Source: Bacillota bacterium (GTDB lineage: Bacteria; Bacillota; Sulfobacillia; Symbiobacteriales; Symbiobacteriaceae). From it: DNA of 40,180 nt. Of this stretch, positions 23,954 through 31,955 are shown piece by piece. Both the position numbers and the translations under genes were made by a program. The DNA lies in contig JAMNXV010000022.1 in NCBI GenBank assembly GCA_023623185.1, forward strand, positions 1 through 40,180, written 5' to 3'. The first letter of the stretch is position 1; every line of letters starts with the position of its first letter. The notes under the pieces were generated by a model. That model searched no databases and was not told the DNA's origin. It was given only the letters and a program-made list of their open reading frames with translations.

Positions 23954-23971
23954 GGCTCGCCGCCGGCCGGC

Positions 23972-24529
23972 TTATTCTGAGCGCAGCCGGTGGAAGAGCG
24001 CCGCAAACAGGATCGTCGCGAACAGGAGGCCGCTCAGGCTGGTGAGCATGGCGAGCAGCTTGCCCAAAGGGCTTGTCGGAAGCACGTCGCCGTACCCGCC
24101 GGAGGCGAAGGTGAGCAGGGTGAAATAGGCCACGTCCAGGGCTGAGGCAGGCAGGCCGCGCCACTCGAACGTCTGGGGGAAGGCCAGCTGGGCCGACAGG
24201 TTCAGCAGCACCAGGTTCGACAGGGTGTTCAGCAGCCAGAGGCCCGTGGTCCGCACCTGTGCCACGGGGCCGGTGCGGCTGACGGGCGCGGACATGAGCT
24301 GGTACGCGCCGGTGTAGCTCTCCCAGAGCCCGACCGCCGCGGCCGCCGCGGCCAGACTGTACGCCCACCGCTCGGCCTCCGCCAGCAGCACGAGCAGCAG
24401 AAGGCTCAGCAGGGCCATGACGGCTGGGCGGACCAGCGTGTGGTTCAGGCGGTCGGCCCGGTCGGCCCCCAGCCAGAGCACCCCCGCCACCAGGCTGCCT
24501 GCCGCGGCCAATAGCAGCAGGTGACTCAT
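23972..24529 (-). CDS. Divergent potassium-channel-like membrane protein
   Basis: 185 residues with hydrophobic segments near 3-20, 36-50, 57-75 and 95-116, then a pore-helix/filter and a final helix (about 155-180). The filter segment reads TLLTFASGGYGDVLPTS (filter Ser143-Gly-Gly-Tyr-Gly-Asp148), which aligns with the TVGYGD signature of two-helix-pore K+ channels. Here Thr-Val is replaced by Ser-Gly. No cytoplasmic RCK domain follows, so gating is unexplained. The ATG start has aggagg upstream. It is divergent from the propeller gene. It is probably an ion channel; selectivity is uncertain. Confidence 0.72.
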   Translation of the reverse strand: MSHLLLLAAAGSLVAGVLWLGADRADRLNHTLVRPAVMALLSLLLLVLLAEAERWAYSLAAAAAAVGLWESYTGAYQLMSAPVSRTGPVAQVRTTGLWLLNTLSNLVLLNLSAQLAFPQTFEWRGLPASALDVAYFTLLTFASGGYGDVLPTSPLGKLLAMLTSLSGLLFATILFAALFHRLRSE

Positions 24530-24588
24530 CGTACATCCTCCTGCTGTTCCATACGCCCGTCCACCCCGCGATGATGCCGGGTGTACTA

Positions 24589-24630
24589 GCCCCCCTGCCC
24601 GCTGAATATCCCAGTGAGGGACAGGGGGGC
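24589..24630 (+). promoter_or_regulatory. Hairpin that can hide the ribosome binding site of the propeller gene
   Basis: gcccccctg (24589-24597) is the exact complement of caggggggc (24622-24630). Three more pairs (ccc/ggg) follow past one bulged A. The right arm contains the only ribosome binding site (aggggggc, nine bases before ATG 24639). Folding would block initiation. Confidence 0.5.
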
Positions 24631-24638
24631 GACGATCG

Positions 24639-25691
24639 ATGCACAGCAGCCACTCGGGACGGCTGCCCGGCGGTAGGCAGATCTACGTTTTCCTGCTCTT
24701 TCTCGGCCTGTCGCTGCTATTGGGGGGAATTATGCGGAGCGGCTCGGGCGCGCTCTCCGGCCGGAGCGTGCCCGCTGCGGCGGGCCCGGACGGCGCTGCG
24801 GGCGCCGTGCCGGAGGCGGAGTCGGCTGCACGCCTGACCCCGCTCACGCAGACCGCGGCCATGGACGGCTTCGCCGCATGGTCGCCGGACGGCCGGGAGA
24901 TCGCGTTCATGCGGGACGGGCAGATCCTCCTGACCGCGCCGCAGGGCAAACCGGTGCGGGTTTTGACCACCCAGCCAGGGGCGTGGGACGCCGGCCCGGT
25001 CTGGAGGCCAGACGGCGGGGCCCTGGCGTTTGTGCGCCTTTCCACCCGCGACAGCGGGGCCCAGATCATGCTGCACCCGCTCCCATCCGGCACAGCGGAA
25101 CCCGACCCGCCCCGGGCGCCGGCCGGCGAAGCCCGGGCCCTCGCCGGCGAGACGGGGGCCATCGGCTACCTGGCCTGGCATCCAACGGGCGACAGCCTGT
25201 ATTACACCACCGCCGACAGGATCGTGCGCATAGATGCGGCCAGCGGGCGGAAGGAGGAGATCTACCGGGCGCCCGATGGATGGGAACTTCTCTCGGGAGG
25301 TCTGGCCGTCACGCAGGACGGGCGGTGGCTGCTGTTCGGGGGCGGGCCCCGCACGGCCGGCGGAGTGGAGTACGAACTGTACCGGCTCCCGGCCGGCGGG
25401 GGTGAGCCCGAGCGGCTCACCAGCGGCGGCGGCATCATGCCCGGGCTGCACCCCGGGGGGCAGCTGGTGGCCTACCGGAACCCCCGCACCGAGACCGGCA
25501 TCTACGTACTGGACCTCGCCACGAAGTCCGCACGCCGGGTGCTGCCGGACGACGCCAGGGCGATGTTCTTCCACCCGCAGTTCTCACCTGACGGCAAGAA
25601 GCTGCTGGTCTCCCGCCTCTGGCTGCTGCCTGCACAGCAGCGGGAGCGGGGCGGGTTCACGTCCAACATCTACGTGTACCAGTGGGAGTGA
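24639..25691 (+). CDS. TolB-like beta-propeller protein with N-terminal membrane anchor
   Basis: 350 residues. A basic N-terminus and one hydrophobic segment (about 15-31, VFLLFLGLSLLLGG) act as a signal anchor, followed by an Ala/Gly-rich linker. From about 70 there are WD40-like/PD40 repeats: AAWSPDGREIAFMRDG, VWRPDGGALAFVR, AWHPTGDSLYYT, VTQDGRWLLFGG and FSPDGKKLLVSR. This suggests a five- to six-bladed extracytoplasmic propeller, normally a protein- or glycan-binding platform. No catalytic residues are seen. The ribosome binding site may be masked by a hairpin. Confidence 0.8.
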   Translation: MHSSHSGRLPGGRQIYVFLLFLGLSLLLGGIMRSGSGALSGRSVPAAAGPDGAAGAVPEAESAARLTPLTQTAAMDGFAAWSPDGREIAFMRDGQILLTAPQGKPVRVLTTQPGAWDAGPVWRPDGGALAFVRLSTRDSGAQIMLHPLPSGTAEPDPPRAPAGEARALAGETGAIGYLAWHPTGDSLYYTTADRIVRIDAASGRKEEIYRAPDGWELLSGGLAVTQDGRWLLFGGGPRTAGGVEYELYRLPAGGGEPERLTSGGGIMPGLHPGGQLVAYRNPRTETGIYVLDLATKSARRVLPDDARAMFFHPQFSPDGKKLLVSRLWLLPAQQRERGGFTSNIYVYQWE

Positions 25692-25761
25692 AGATGGGCG
25701 GCCCGCCGGCAGGGAAACGATGGCAGCAGGCGAAAACTAACGGCTGGGAGGTGGCGCGACG

Positions 25762-26109
25762 ATGGTCAACGTTCACGACCATGCCCACAACCTGGCGCGT
25801 GCGCTGAAGCAGAGCCAGGAATACCGCAGTTTTCAGGCCGCCCGGGAGAAGATCAAGGGCAAGCCTGCCGCAGAGAAGATGATCGCCGACTTCCACAAGC
25901 GCCAGATGGACCTGCAGGCCCAGGTGCTCCAGGGGAAGGAGCTGACCGAGGAGCAGAAGCAGGGGCTGGAGCAGCTCTACAACGTGCTCGTGCAGGACCT
26001 GGACATCCGCGACTACCTGATGGCCGAGCAGCGGCTCGCGACGCTGCTCCAGGATGTGTACAAGATCATCGGTGAGGCGGTGGACGTCGACCTGCCCTTC
26101 ACCAAGTAG
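25762..26109 (+). CDS. YlbF/YmcA-family regulator
   Basis: A 115-residue, almost wholly helical protein with heptad-like pattern and the family layout HDHAHNLARALKQSQEY, then FHKRQMDLQAQ, then a C-terminal helix around LMAEQRLATLLQDVYKIIGE. In Bacillus, YlbF and YmcA form a Y-complex with YaaT that affects RNA processing, competence, biofilm and sporulation. Which paralogue this is (YlbF, YmcA or YheA) cannot be settled by eye. ATG 25762 follows gggaggtgg. It lies 70 bases after the propeller gene and ends at a strong hairpin. Confidence 0.82.
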   Translation: MVNVHDHAHNLARALKQSQEYRSFQAAREKIKGKPAAEKMIADFHKRQMDLQAQVLQGKELTEEQKQGLEQLYNVLVQDLDIRDYLMAEQRLATLLQDVYKIIGEAVDVDLPFTK

Positions 26110-26127
26110 ATCACCTTCAGAGCCGAT

Positions 26128-26159
26128 GCAGGCCGGTGCGCCACTGCGCACCGGCCTGC
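26128..26159. terminator. Perfect 14-bp hairpin between convergent ylbF-like and comB genes
   Basis: Arms 26128-26141 and 26146-26159 (gcaggccggtgcgc and complement) with loop cact, about 20 bases from each stop codon. It could serve both directions despite lacking T runs. Confidence 0.65.
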
Positions 26160-26183
26160 CGCGTCACGACGCCGGACGATCCT

Positions 26184-26936
26184 TCACACTCCATCGGAGC
26201 CGGACAGGCCGCCGTGCGGGAGCACCACCTGCCCCTCGGTGAAGACGGGCAGGTGGGTCGTGGTGCCCAGCTGGGCGCAGAAGAGCAGGTCGTCCTGGAG
26301 CCCCAGCTTGACCAGGTTGCGCCCGTGGGAGGAAAGGTGCAGCAGGTCGGCCAGCCTGCCGTCGTAACGGCGGAACAGCTCGCGGGCCACCAGCCCCATG
26401 TCATTGGTCTCCACCGGCTGGCCCGGCCCCGCCATGAACTCCAGGATCGCCCCGGCGCACACGGTGTCCTCCAACGAGAACTGGTCGTGGGTGCCGGCGC
26501 AGCAGATGGCCGCGTCCATCTCGAGGCGCGCCAGTTCCCGGGCGACCGCCGGGGCGTTGAGCAGGCTGGCGATGTAGACCCGGTCAGCCCCTGCCGCGCG
26601 CCGGATGGCGCGGGTGCCGTTGGTGGTCGTGAACAGGATCGGCCGCCCTTTCACGCGCGCCTCGGTGTACTCCAGGGGCGAGTTGCCGAGGTTGAAACCG
26701 GGAATGATCACGGCCTTGCGCTCGCCGCCCAGGAGGAACTGCCTTTCCGGGTTGTCCCGCGCCACCTGGAAGGCTTCCTCCGGGGTAAGGATCGGCACCA
26801 CGGTGTCGGCGCCGTTGGCCAGGGCCGTGCAGATGGTGGTCGTCGCCCGCAGCACGTCGATCACCACCGCAGCCTTGCCGGCCAGCTCCTCCGCAGGGGG
26901 GATGTTCAGTACGGTCGGATAGACGTCGGCACGCAT
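26184..26936 (-). CDS. comB: 2-phosphosulfolactate phosphatase (ComB family)
   Basis: A 250-residue member of the ComB family, which hydrolyses 2-phosphosulfolactate to sulfolactate in coenzyme M biosynthesis and in bacterial sulfolactate formation. Family motifs are VVIDVLRATTT (Asp27), LLGGERKAV, GFNLGNSPLEYT, FTTTNGTRA and CCAGTHDQFSLED. The ATG start has gggaggcc upstream and TATAAT at 26968-26973 on the coding strand. No comA-like synthase is in the window. In spore-formers sulfolactate is known as a spore solute, which fits this organism (inference). Confidence 0.9.
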   Translation of the reverse strand: MRADVYPTVLNIPPAEELAGKAAVVIDVLRATTTICTALANGADTVVPILTPEEAFQVARDNPERQFLLGGERKAVIIPGFNLGNSPLEYTEARVKGRPILFTTTNGTRAIRRAAGADRVYIASLLNAPAVARELARLEMDAAICCAGTHDQFSLEDTVCAGAILEFMAGPGQPVETNDMGLVARELFRRYDGRLADLLHLSSHGRNLVKLGLQDDLLFCAQLGTTTHLPVFTEGQVVLPHGGLSGSDGV

Positions 26937-26967
26937 GTTCTGGCCTCCCGCATGAGCAGATACTAAA

Positions 26968-26973
26968 ATTATA
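26968..26973 (-). promoter_or_regulatory. -10 box of comB
   Basis: TATAAT on the minus strand within an AT-rich patch, 32 bases ahead of the comB start. No good -35 box is seen upstream. Confidence 0.45.
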
Positions 26974-27059
26974 CACTTCCCGTGAGGGCGCGGATAGTTT
27001 TCCCGGACAGTACTCGCAGGCCTCCGCCGCGCATAGCCTCATCGGGGAGGTGTGTGTAC

Positions 27060-27482
27060 ATGCCCCGGTGGGCCCGCTTCCTGTCGTGCACCGTCACCGG
27101 CTCGCTGCTCGCCTTCGGCGGCGTTCTCCTGGCCGCCGGGGCGGTGGAGCGCCCGCCCCACTTCTGGCGGGCCTTTCAGGCCTTTGCCGTGACTCCGGCC
27201 TTCTGGACCCTGCTGCTGCTCTTCGTGCTGCTGGCCGCGGGCGCGGTCACCGCCGCGAGGGCCCTGGTCAACCTGTACGCGCTGCACCCTGTGGCCGCCG
27301 GCGCCATCGGCGGCGCGCTGCTGGCCGCTTGCTACATCGCGGCCCTGGTGTCCGGCCACATGCCGGGGTGGGGCGGCTGGGAGGGAACGCTGCCCCGGCT
27401 CTGGCCCGCGGCCGTCTGGATGGCCGCACCCATCTCCGCTGCCGGCGCCGCCGCCGGCTGGCTCTGGGAGCGGCTTGACTGA
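27060..27482 (+). CDS. Four-helix membrane protein of unknown function
   Basis: 140 residues with four hydrophobic segments, roughly 8-28, 44-66, 76-98 and 115-137, and little else. Not recognised. ATG 27060 follows ggggaggtg; the frame continues upstream without a good start. It precedes dinG by 75 bases on the same strand, so it may share a transcript. A role at the membrane is all that can be said. Confidence 0.65.
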   Translation: MPRWARFLSCTVTGSLLAFGGVLLAAGAVERPPHFWRAFQAFAVTPAFWTLLLLFVLLAAGAVTAARALVNLYALHPVAAGAIGGALLAACYIAALVSGHMPGWGGWEGTLPRLWPAAVWMAAPISAAGAAAGWLWERLD

Positions 27483-27557
27483 GCGCAGAGGAGTTGTATC
27501 GGGTGAACTCGAAACACTAACCGATGGGTATGCATGCAGAAAGGGGGTACAGCCCAC

Positions 27558-30437
27558 ATGGGGCTGCGCTCCTTCGTCGCGATAGACGTCGAGACGACCG
27601 GAACTTCGCCCGAGCATGACGAACTGATCGAAGTGGCGGCCGTGCGCTTTGAAGACGGCCGTGAGACCGCGTGCATCTCGCAGTTGATCGACCCCGGCTG
27701 CCCGATTCCGCAGCGCATCCAGAACCTCACCGGCATCCACCCGGCCATGGTGGCGGGCAAGCCCCCCATCGAGGCGGTCGTGCCCGCCCTGGCCGAGCTG
27801 TTCGGGGACCTGCCGCTGGTGGCGCACAACGCCCCGTTCGACGTGGCGTTTCTGCAGGCGGCCTTCGCCCGGGCCGGCCGCAGCCTCCCCAACTGGAGCT
27901 ACGACACGGCCGAACTGGCCCGCATCGCCCTGCCCCTTGCCCGGAACCACAGGCTGGCCACCCTGGCCCAGCTGCTGCAGCTGCCGCTGGAGCGGCACCA
28001 CCGGGCTGAGGATGACGCCCGCGCGTGCGGCCGTCTCTTCGTCGCGCTGGTGGAACGGCTGGGGCAGATGGACATGGGCCTCCTGCAGTTCATCCTGGCA
28101 GTGGGCGAGCCCGCCGGCTGGTCGCTGGCGCCGCTCTTCCGGGCTGAGTTTGCCGCCCGGGAGGCCCGGGGCGAGCGGCCGCTCCCGGCAACCGAGTGGA
28201 TCCGGCCCTTCGCGGGCCCGCTGCACCGGCCCGAGCACGAGTCGGAACCCGATGAGCCGGCGCCCATCGACCCCGCCCTCGTCCTGTCTGTGCTGGGCAG
28301 CGGCGGGGTCATCAGCGAGGCCATTCCCCATTACGAGCACCGGCCCCAGCAACTGGAACTGGCTGAGGCCGTCGCGCGCGCGTTCAACGACGGCGCCCAC
28401 CTGCTCATGGAGGCCGGCACCGGGACCGGAAAGTCACTGGCCTACCTGGTGCCGGCGTTCGCCTGGGCCAAGGCGAACGGCGAGAAGGTCGCCATCTCCA
28501 CCCACACGATCACCCTTCAGGAGCAGCTGTGGGAGAAGGACATCCCCTTCCTGCAGTCGGCCCTTTCCGGCACGCCGCTGGAAGGGGTGCAGGCGGCACT
28601 GGTGAAGGGGCGGAGCAACTACATCTGCCTGCGCAAGTGGGAGGAGGCCGCCATCGGGGCGGACTTCCTGACCTCCCTGGAGGAGCGCCGGTTCATGATC
28701 CGCCTGGCGGGCTGGCTGGCCGAGACGCAGACCGGCGACCGGTCCGAGCTGAACCTGGCGGGCGAGGACGAGCGGTTCTGGCGCACCGTGCAGTCGGAGA
28801 CGGAGACCTGCCTCGGCCCCAAGTGCAAGTGGTTCCGCCACCACTGCTTCGCCTTCCGCGCCAGGCGCCGGGCGAAGGATGCGCAGGTGCTCGTCCTCAA
28901 CCACGCGCTGCTGTTCGCCGACATCGCGACCGGCAACCAGATCCTGCCGCCCTTCCGGCAGCTGATCATCGACGAGGCGCACCACCTGGAGGCGGTGGCC
29001 ACGCAGAACCTCGGCGTCAACCTGGAGAGCTGGGACATCACCGGCGCGCTGCTCGTCCTGTTCCGCTCTCCGGGCCAGGGGCTCCTGCCGCAGCTCAGGC
29101 GCAAGCTGCCCAGAGGCGAGGCGATCCCCGCCAGGCCGCCCGTGGGGCTGCCGCACGAGGACCTCATCGACAAGCTGGTGGGCCTCATCCAGCACTGCCG
29201 GGCCGCCGCCGACGAGCTCTTCCGGCTCTGCGCCGAACTGGTGGAAGCCCGGGGCGGAAGCGACGAGGAGGGGGGAACCCGGACCCTCAGGCTGACCGAC
29301 GCCGTCCGCACCGGGCCGCTGTGGGAAGCCCTGGACCAGGCGCGCGCCAACGCCGTGCACCGGCTGGGCACGCTGGCGGCCGGGCTGACCCTCCTGGCCG
29401 AGGCCGTAGAAATGCGTGAGCCGCCGCTCGCAGACGCAGACGCGCTGTTAGTTGACATACAGAAGCAGAATGGTATTCTTATTCAAAGTACCAAAGCGAT
29501 TGACTGTGTGCTTCTGGAGCCGGGCGAGGGAGACGTGACCTGGATAGAGGCGGCCCAGCGGGGAGAACGGCTGCGGGTGGCCTTGCGGTCTGCCCCGATC
29601 AACGTCGGCGACGTGCTGCGTGCCGAGCTGTTCGGCCGGCTCCGCTCGGTGATCATGACCTCGGCGACGCTCGCCGTGGGCGGCAGCTTCGGCCACCTGA
29701 AGCAGCGGCTGGGCCTCAGCGGCCTGCCGCCGGACCGGCTGCGGGAGGGGGTGCTCTCCTCGCCGTTCGCCTACCGGGAGCAGGCCCTGCTGTTGGTGCC
29801 GGAGGATCTGCCCAGCCCGAAGGACGGAAGCGGCTTCACCGAGGCGGTGACCGAGTTCCTGCGGCGCTTCCTGCCCCGGGCCGGGGGCCGCACGCTGGTG
29901 CTCTTCACCAGCCATCGGCAGCTCCGCCAGGTCTATAATTCACTGAAAGAGGAGCTGGAAGGCGAGGGGCTGCTGCTCCTGGGGCAGGGGCTCGACGGCT
30001 CGCGCAGCCGGCTCGTGGCGGAGTTCCGGGATGGGGAGCGGACCGTGCTCTTCGGTTCGGCCTCCTTCTGGGAGGGGGTCGACATCCCCGGGGAGGGGCT
30101 TACCTCCGTCATCCTGGTGCGGCTGCCGTTCAACCCGCCGGACGACCCGGTGATGGAGGCCCGCATTGAGGATCTGGATCGCCGGGGCCTCTCCAGCTTC
30201 GTGCACCTGAGCCTGCCCCAGGCGGTCATCCGCTTCAAGCAGGGCTTCGGACGGCTGATCCGAACCCGGCACGACCGCGGCGTGGTCATTGTGTTGGATA
30301 ATCGGCTCTCGCCGCGGGTCACCCGCTACGGGCTGCAGTTCCTGCGGTCGCTGCCCAATCCGGCCGTCTTCCGCGGCAGCTCGGAGGAGGTGCTCCGCAG
30401 GGCCATGGCGTGGCTCAATCTGGCTGACGAGGGGTAG
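27558..30437 (+). CDS. dinG: DinG-family helicase fused to a DEDDh 3'-5' exonuclease
   Basis: 959 residues. The N-terminal DnaQ-like exonuclease domain (about 5-165) has AIDVETTG (Asp10, Glu12), HNAPFD (Asp95) and HRAEDDA (His148, Asp152). The XPD/Rad3-type superfamily-2 helicase follows: Walker A EAGTGTGKS (285-293), four cysteines (357, 418, 423, 430) spaced for an Fe-S cluster, DEAH at 472-475, SATLAVGG, SFWEGVDIPGEG and the final QGFGRLIRTRHDRG. Unlike Bacillus DinG, which has lost helicase motifs, all appear intact, so it may unwind DNA or R-loops as well as degrade ends. ATG 27558 follows aaggggg; an ATG eight codons earlier has no ribosome binding site. Confidence 0.92.
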   Translation: MGLRSFVAIDVETTGTSPEHDELIEVAAVRFEDGRETACISQLIDPGCPIPQRIQNLTGIHPAMVAGKPPIEAVVPALAELFGDLPLVAHNAPFDVAFLQAAFARAGRSLPNWSYDTAELARIALPLARNHRLATLAQLLQLPLERHHRAEDDARACGRLFVALVERLGQMDMGLLQFILAVGEPAGWSLAPLFRAEFAAREARGERPLPATEWIRPFAGPLHRPEHESEPDEPAPIDPALVLSVLGSGGVISEAIPHYEHRPQQLELAEAVARAFNDGAHLLMEAGTGTGKSLAYLVPAFAWAKANGEKVAISTHTITLQEQLWEKDIPFLQSALSGTPLEGVQAALVKGRSNYICLRKWEEAAIGADFLTSLEERRFMIRLAGWLAETQTGDRSELNLAGEDERFWRTVQSETETCLGPKCKWFRHHCFAFRARRRAKDAQVLVLNHALLFADIATGNQILPPFRQLIIDEAHHLEAVATQNLGVNLESWDITGALLVLFRSPGQGLLPQLRRKLPRGEAIPARPPVGLPHEDLIDKLVGLIQHCRAAADELFRLCAELVEARGGSDEEGGTRTLRLTDAVRTGPLWEALDQARANAVHRLGTLAAGLTLLAEAVEMREPPLADADALLVDIQKQNGILIQSTKAIDCVLLEPGEGDVTWIEAAQRGERLRVALRSAPINVGDVLRAELFGRLRSVIMTSATLAVGGSFGHLKQRLGLSGLPPDRLREGVLSSPFAYREQALLLVPEDLPSPKDGSGFTEAVTEFLRRFLPRAGGRTLVLFTSHRQLRQVYNSLKEELEGEGLLLLGQGLDGSRSRLVAEFRDGERTVLFGSASFWEGVDIPGEGLTSVILVRLPFNPPDDPVMEARIEDLDRRGLSSFVHLSLPQAVIRFKQGFGRLIRTRHDRGVVIVLDNRLSPRVTRYGLQFLRSLPNPAVFRGSSEEVLRRAMAWLNLADEG

Positions 30438-30490
30438 GCGCGGCCGGAGAGACTACACAAGTACACATGACAGGCGGAAGGAGTAGACGG

Positions 30491-31261
30491 ATGGCGCTGG
30501 TCCTCCTGACCAACGACGACGGGATTTTCGCTCCCGGCATCAACGCACTTCGTGCCCGCATGGAGAAGATCCCCGGCCTGCAGGTCTGGGCGGTGGCGCC
30601 CGACCGGGAGCGGTCTGCCAGCGGGCACGCGATCACGATGTACCGCCCGCTCTTTCCGGTGCGGGTCGACATCCCCGGGGCCGTGGCCCCGTGCATCTCG
30701 GTGACGGGCACGCCGGCCGATTCGGCGAAGCTGGCCATCGAGGCCATCCTCCCCCGGCGGCCCGACCTGGTCATCTCGGGGATCAACCGCGGCGCAAACC
30801 TGGGAACGGATATCTTCTACTCCGGCACGGTGGCTGCGGCCCTGGAGGGACCCATTCTGGGGGTGCCCGCGATCGCGGTTTCCCTCGATTCGCTGACGTC
30901 GCAGGACTACTCGGTGGCGGCCGACTTCACCGCCGAACTGGCCCTGAAGGTGCTGCAAGAGGGGCTGCCCGAGGGAACGCTGCTGAACGTGAACGTGCCC
31001 GCGCTTCCCCGCAGTGAGATCAAGGGGGTGCGGGTGACCAAGGTGGGGCGGCGGGTCTACCGCGATCAGTGGGTCCGCCGGGTGCACCCCCGCGGCCAGG
31101 AGTACTACTGGCTGGCCGGCGAACTGGCGGAGATCACCAACGACCGTCAGTCCGACGTCGCGGCGGTCGAGGAAGGCTACATCTCGGTCACGCCGGTCCA
31201 TCTCGACCTCACGCGCTACGACCAGATCGAGCGGCTCCGCGGGTGGGAGCTCTCGCTCTGA
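30491..31261 (+). CDS. surE: 5'/3'-nucleotidase SurE
   Basis: Metal-dependent phosphatase of 256 residues acting on nucleoside monophosphates and short polyphosphate. The N-terminal MALVLLTNDDGIFAPG carries the metal-binding Asp9-Asp10. APDRERSASGHAIT, VTGTPADSAKLA and ISGINRGANLGTDIFYSGTVAAA are family hallmarks. ATG 30491 is chosen over an ATG eight codons upstream because ggaaggag lies just before it and the family begins here. It follows dinG by 53 bases and precedes the phospholipid genes on the same strand. Confidence 0.95.
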   Translation: MALVLLTNDDGIFAPGINALRARMEKIPGLQVWAVAPDRERSASGHAITMYRPLFPVRVDIPGAVAPCISVTGTPADSAKLAIEAILPRRPDLVISGINRGANLGTDIFYSGTVAAALEGPILGVPAIAVSLDSLTSQDYSVAADFTAELALKVLQEGLPEGTLLNVNVPALPRSEIKGVRVTKVGRRVYRDQWVRRVHPRGQEYYWLAGELAEITNDRQSDVAAVEEGYISVTPVHLDLTRYDQIERLRGWELSL

Positions 31262-31319
31262 GGCGGACTGTGCGCACACCGCTGTTATCATGTATTCTTA
31301 TAAGAGAGTAGTGTTCGGC

Positions 31320-31955
31320 ATGAGACGACCTATTGTCGCCCGTGAAGGATGGCCGTTTGTCGGCACGCTCGCCGTGCTTGCTCTTCTCTCCCTGATGCTT
31401 CACTGGGGCCCGGCCCTGATTCTGGCGGCGCTGGCCCTGTTTGTGGCCTGGTTCTTCCGCGATCCCGAGCGGCCGGTTCCGCAGGAGGACGGCCTCGTGG
31501 TCTCGCCCGCCGACGGGCGCGTCATGTTCGTCCGCGAGGTGGAGGAGCCGCGGTTCGTCGGCGGACGCGCGGTCATGGTCTCGATCTTCCTGTCCGTGTT
31601 TGACGTGCACATCAACCGCGCGCCCGTCGCAGGCGAGGTCGCATACCGTGAGTACGTGCCGGGCAAGTTCCTGGCCGCCTGGGACGATTCGGTGGGCGAG
31701 GTGAACGAGCGCGCCTACCTGGGCCTGGTGACGGAGGCGGGCCAGCGGGTGCTGGTGAGCCAGGTGGCCGGGCTGGTGGCCCGGCGGATCGTGACCTGGC
31801 CCTCGGTGGGCGACCGGCTGGACCGCGGCGAGCGGTTCGGGTTGATCCGTTTCGGCTCCTGTACGCAAGTTTGGCTTCCGCCGGGGAGCGAGGTGCTCGT
31901 GCGGCCGGGCGACCGGGTCGCGGGCGGCGAAACGGTGATAGGGAGGCTTCCATAG
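31320..31955 (+). CDS. psd: Phosphatidylserine decarboxylase, short form
   Basis: Pyruvoyl-dependent membrane enzyme that makes phosphatidylethanolamine from phosphatidylserine. 211 residues, with a hydrophobic pair of segments at about 12-45. Motifs are SPADGRVMF, SVFDVHINRAP (catalytic His) and IRFGSCTQVWLP, where self-cleavage between Gly179 and Ser180 would create the pyruvoyl group. Psd forms in this short family carry FGS instead of LGST. ATG 31320 is preceded by a weak gagag; an ATG ten codons earlier has no ribosome binding site. Its TAG stop overlaps the GTG of pssA by one base, a direct two-step pathway arrangement in reverse order. Confidence 0.92.
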   Translation: MRRPIVAREGWPFVGTLAVLALLSLMLHWGPALILAALALFVAWFFRDPERPVPQEDGLVVSPADGRVMFVREVEEPRFVGGRAVMVSIFLSVFDVHINRAPVAGEVAYREYVPGKFLAAWDDSVGEVNERAYLGLVTEAGQRVLVSQVAGLVARRIVTWPSVGDRLDRGERFGLIRFGSCTQVWLPPGSEVLVRPGDRVAGGETVIGRLP

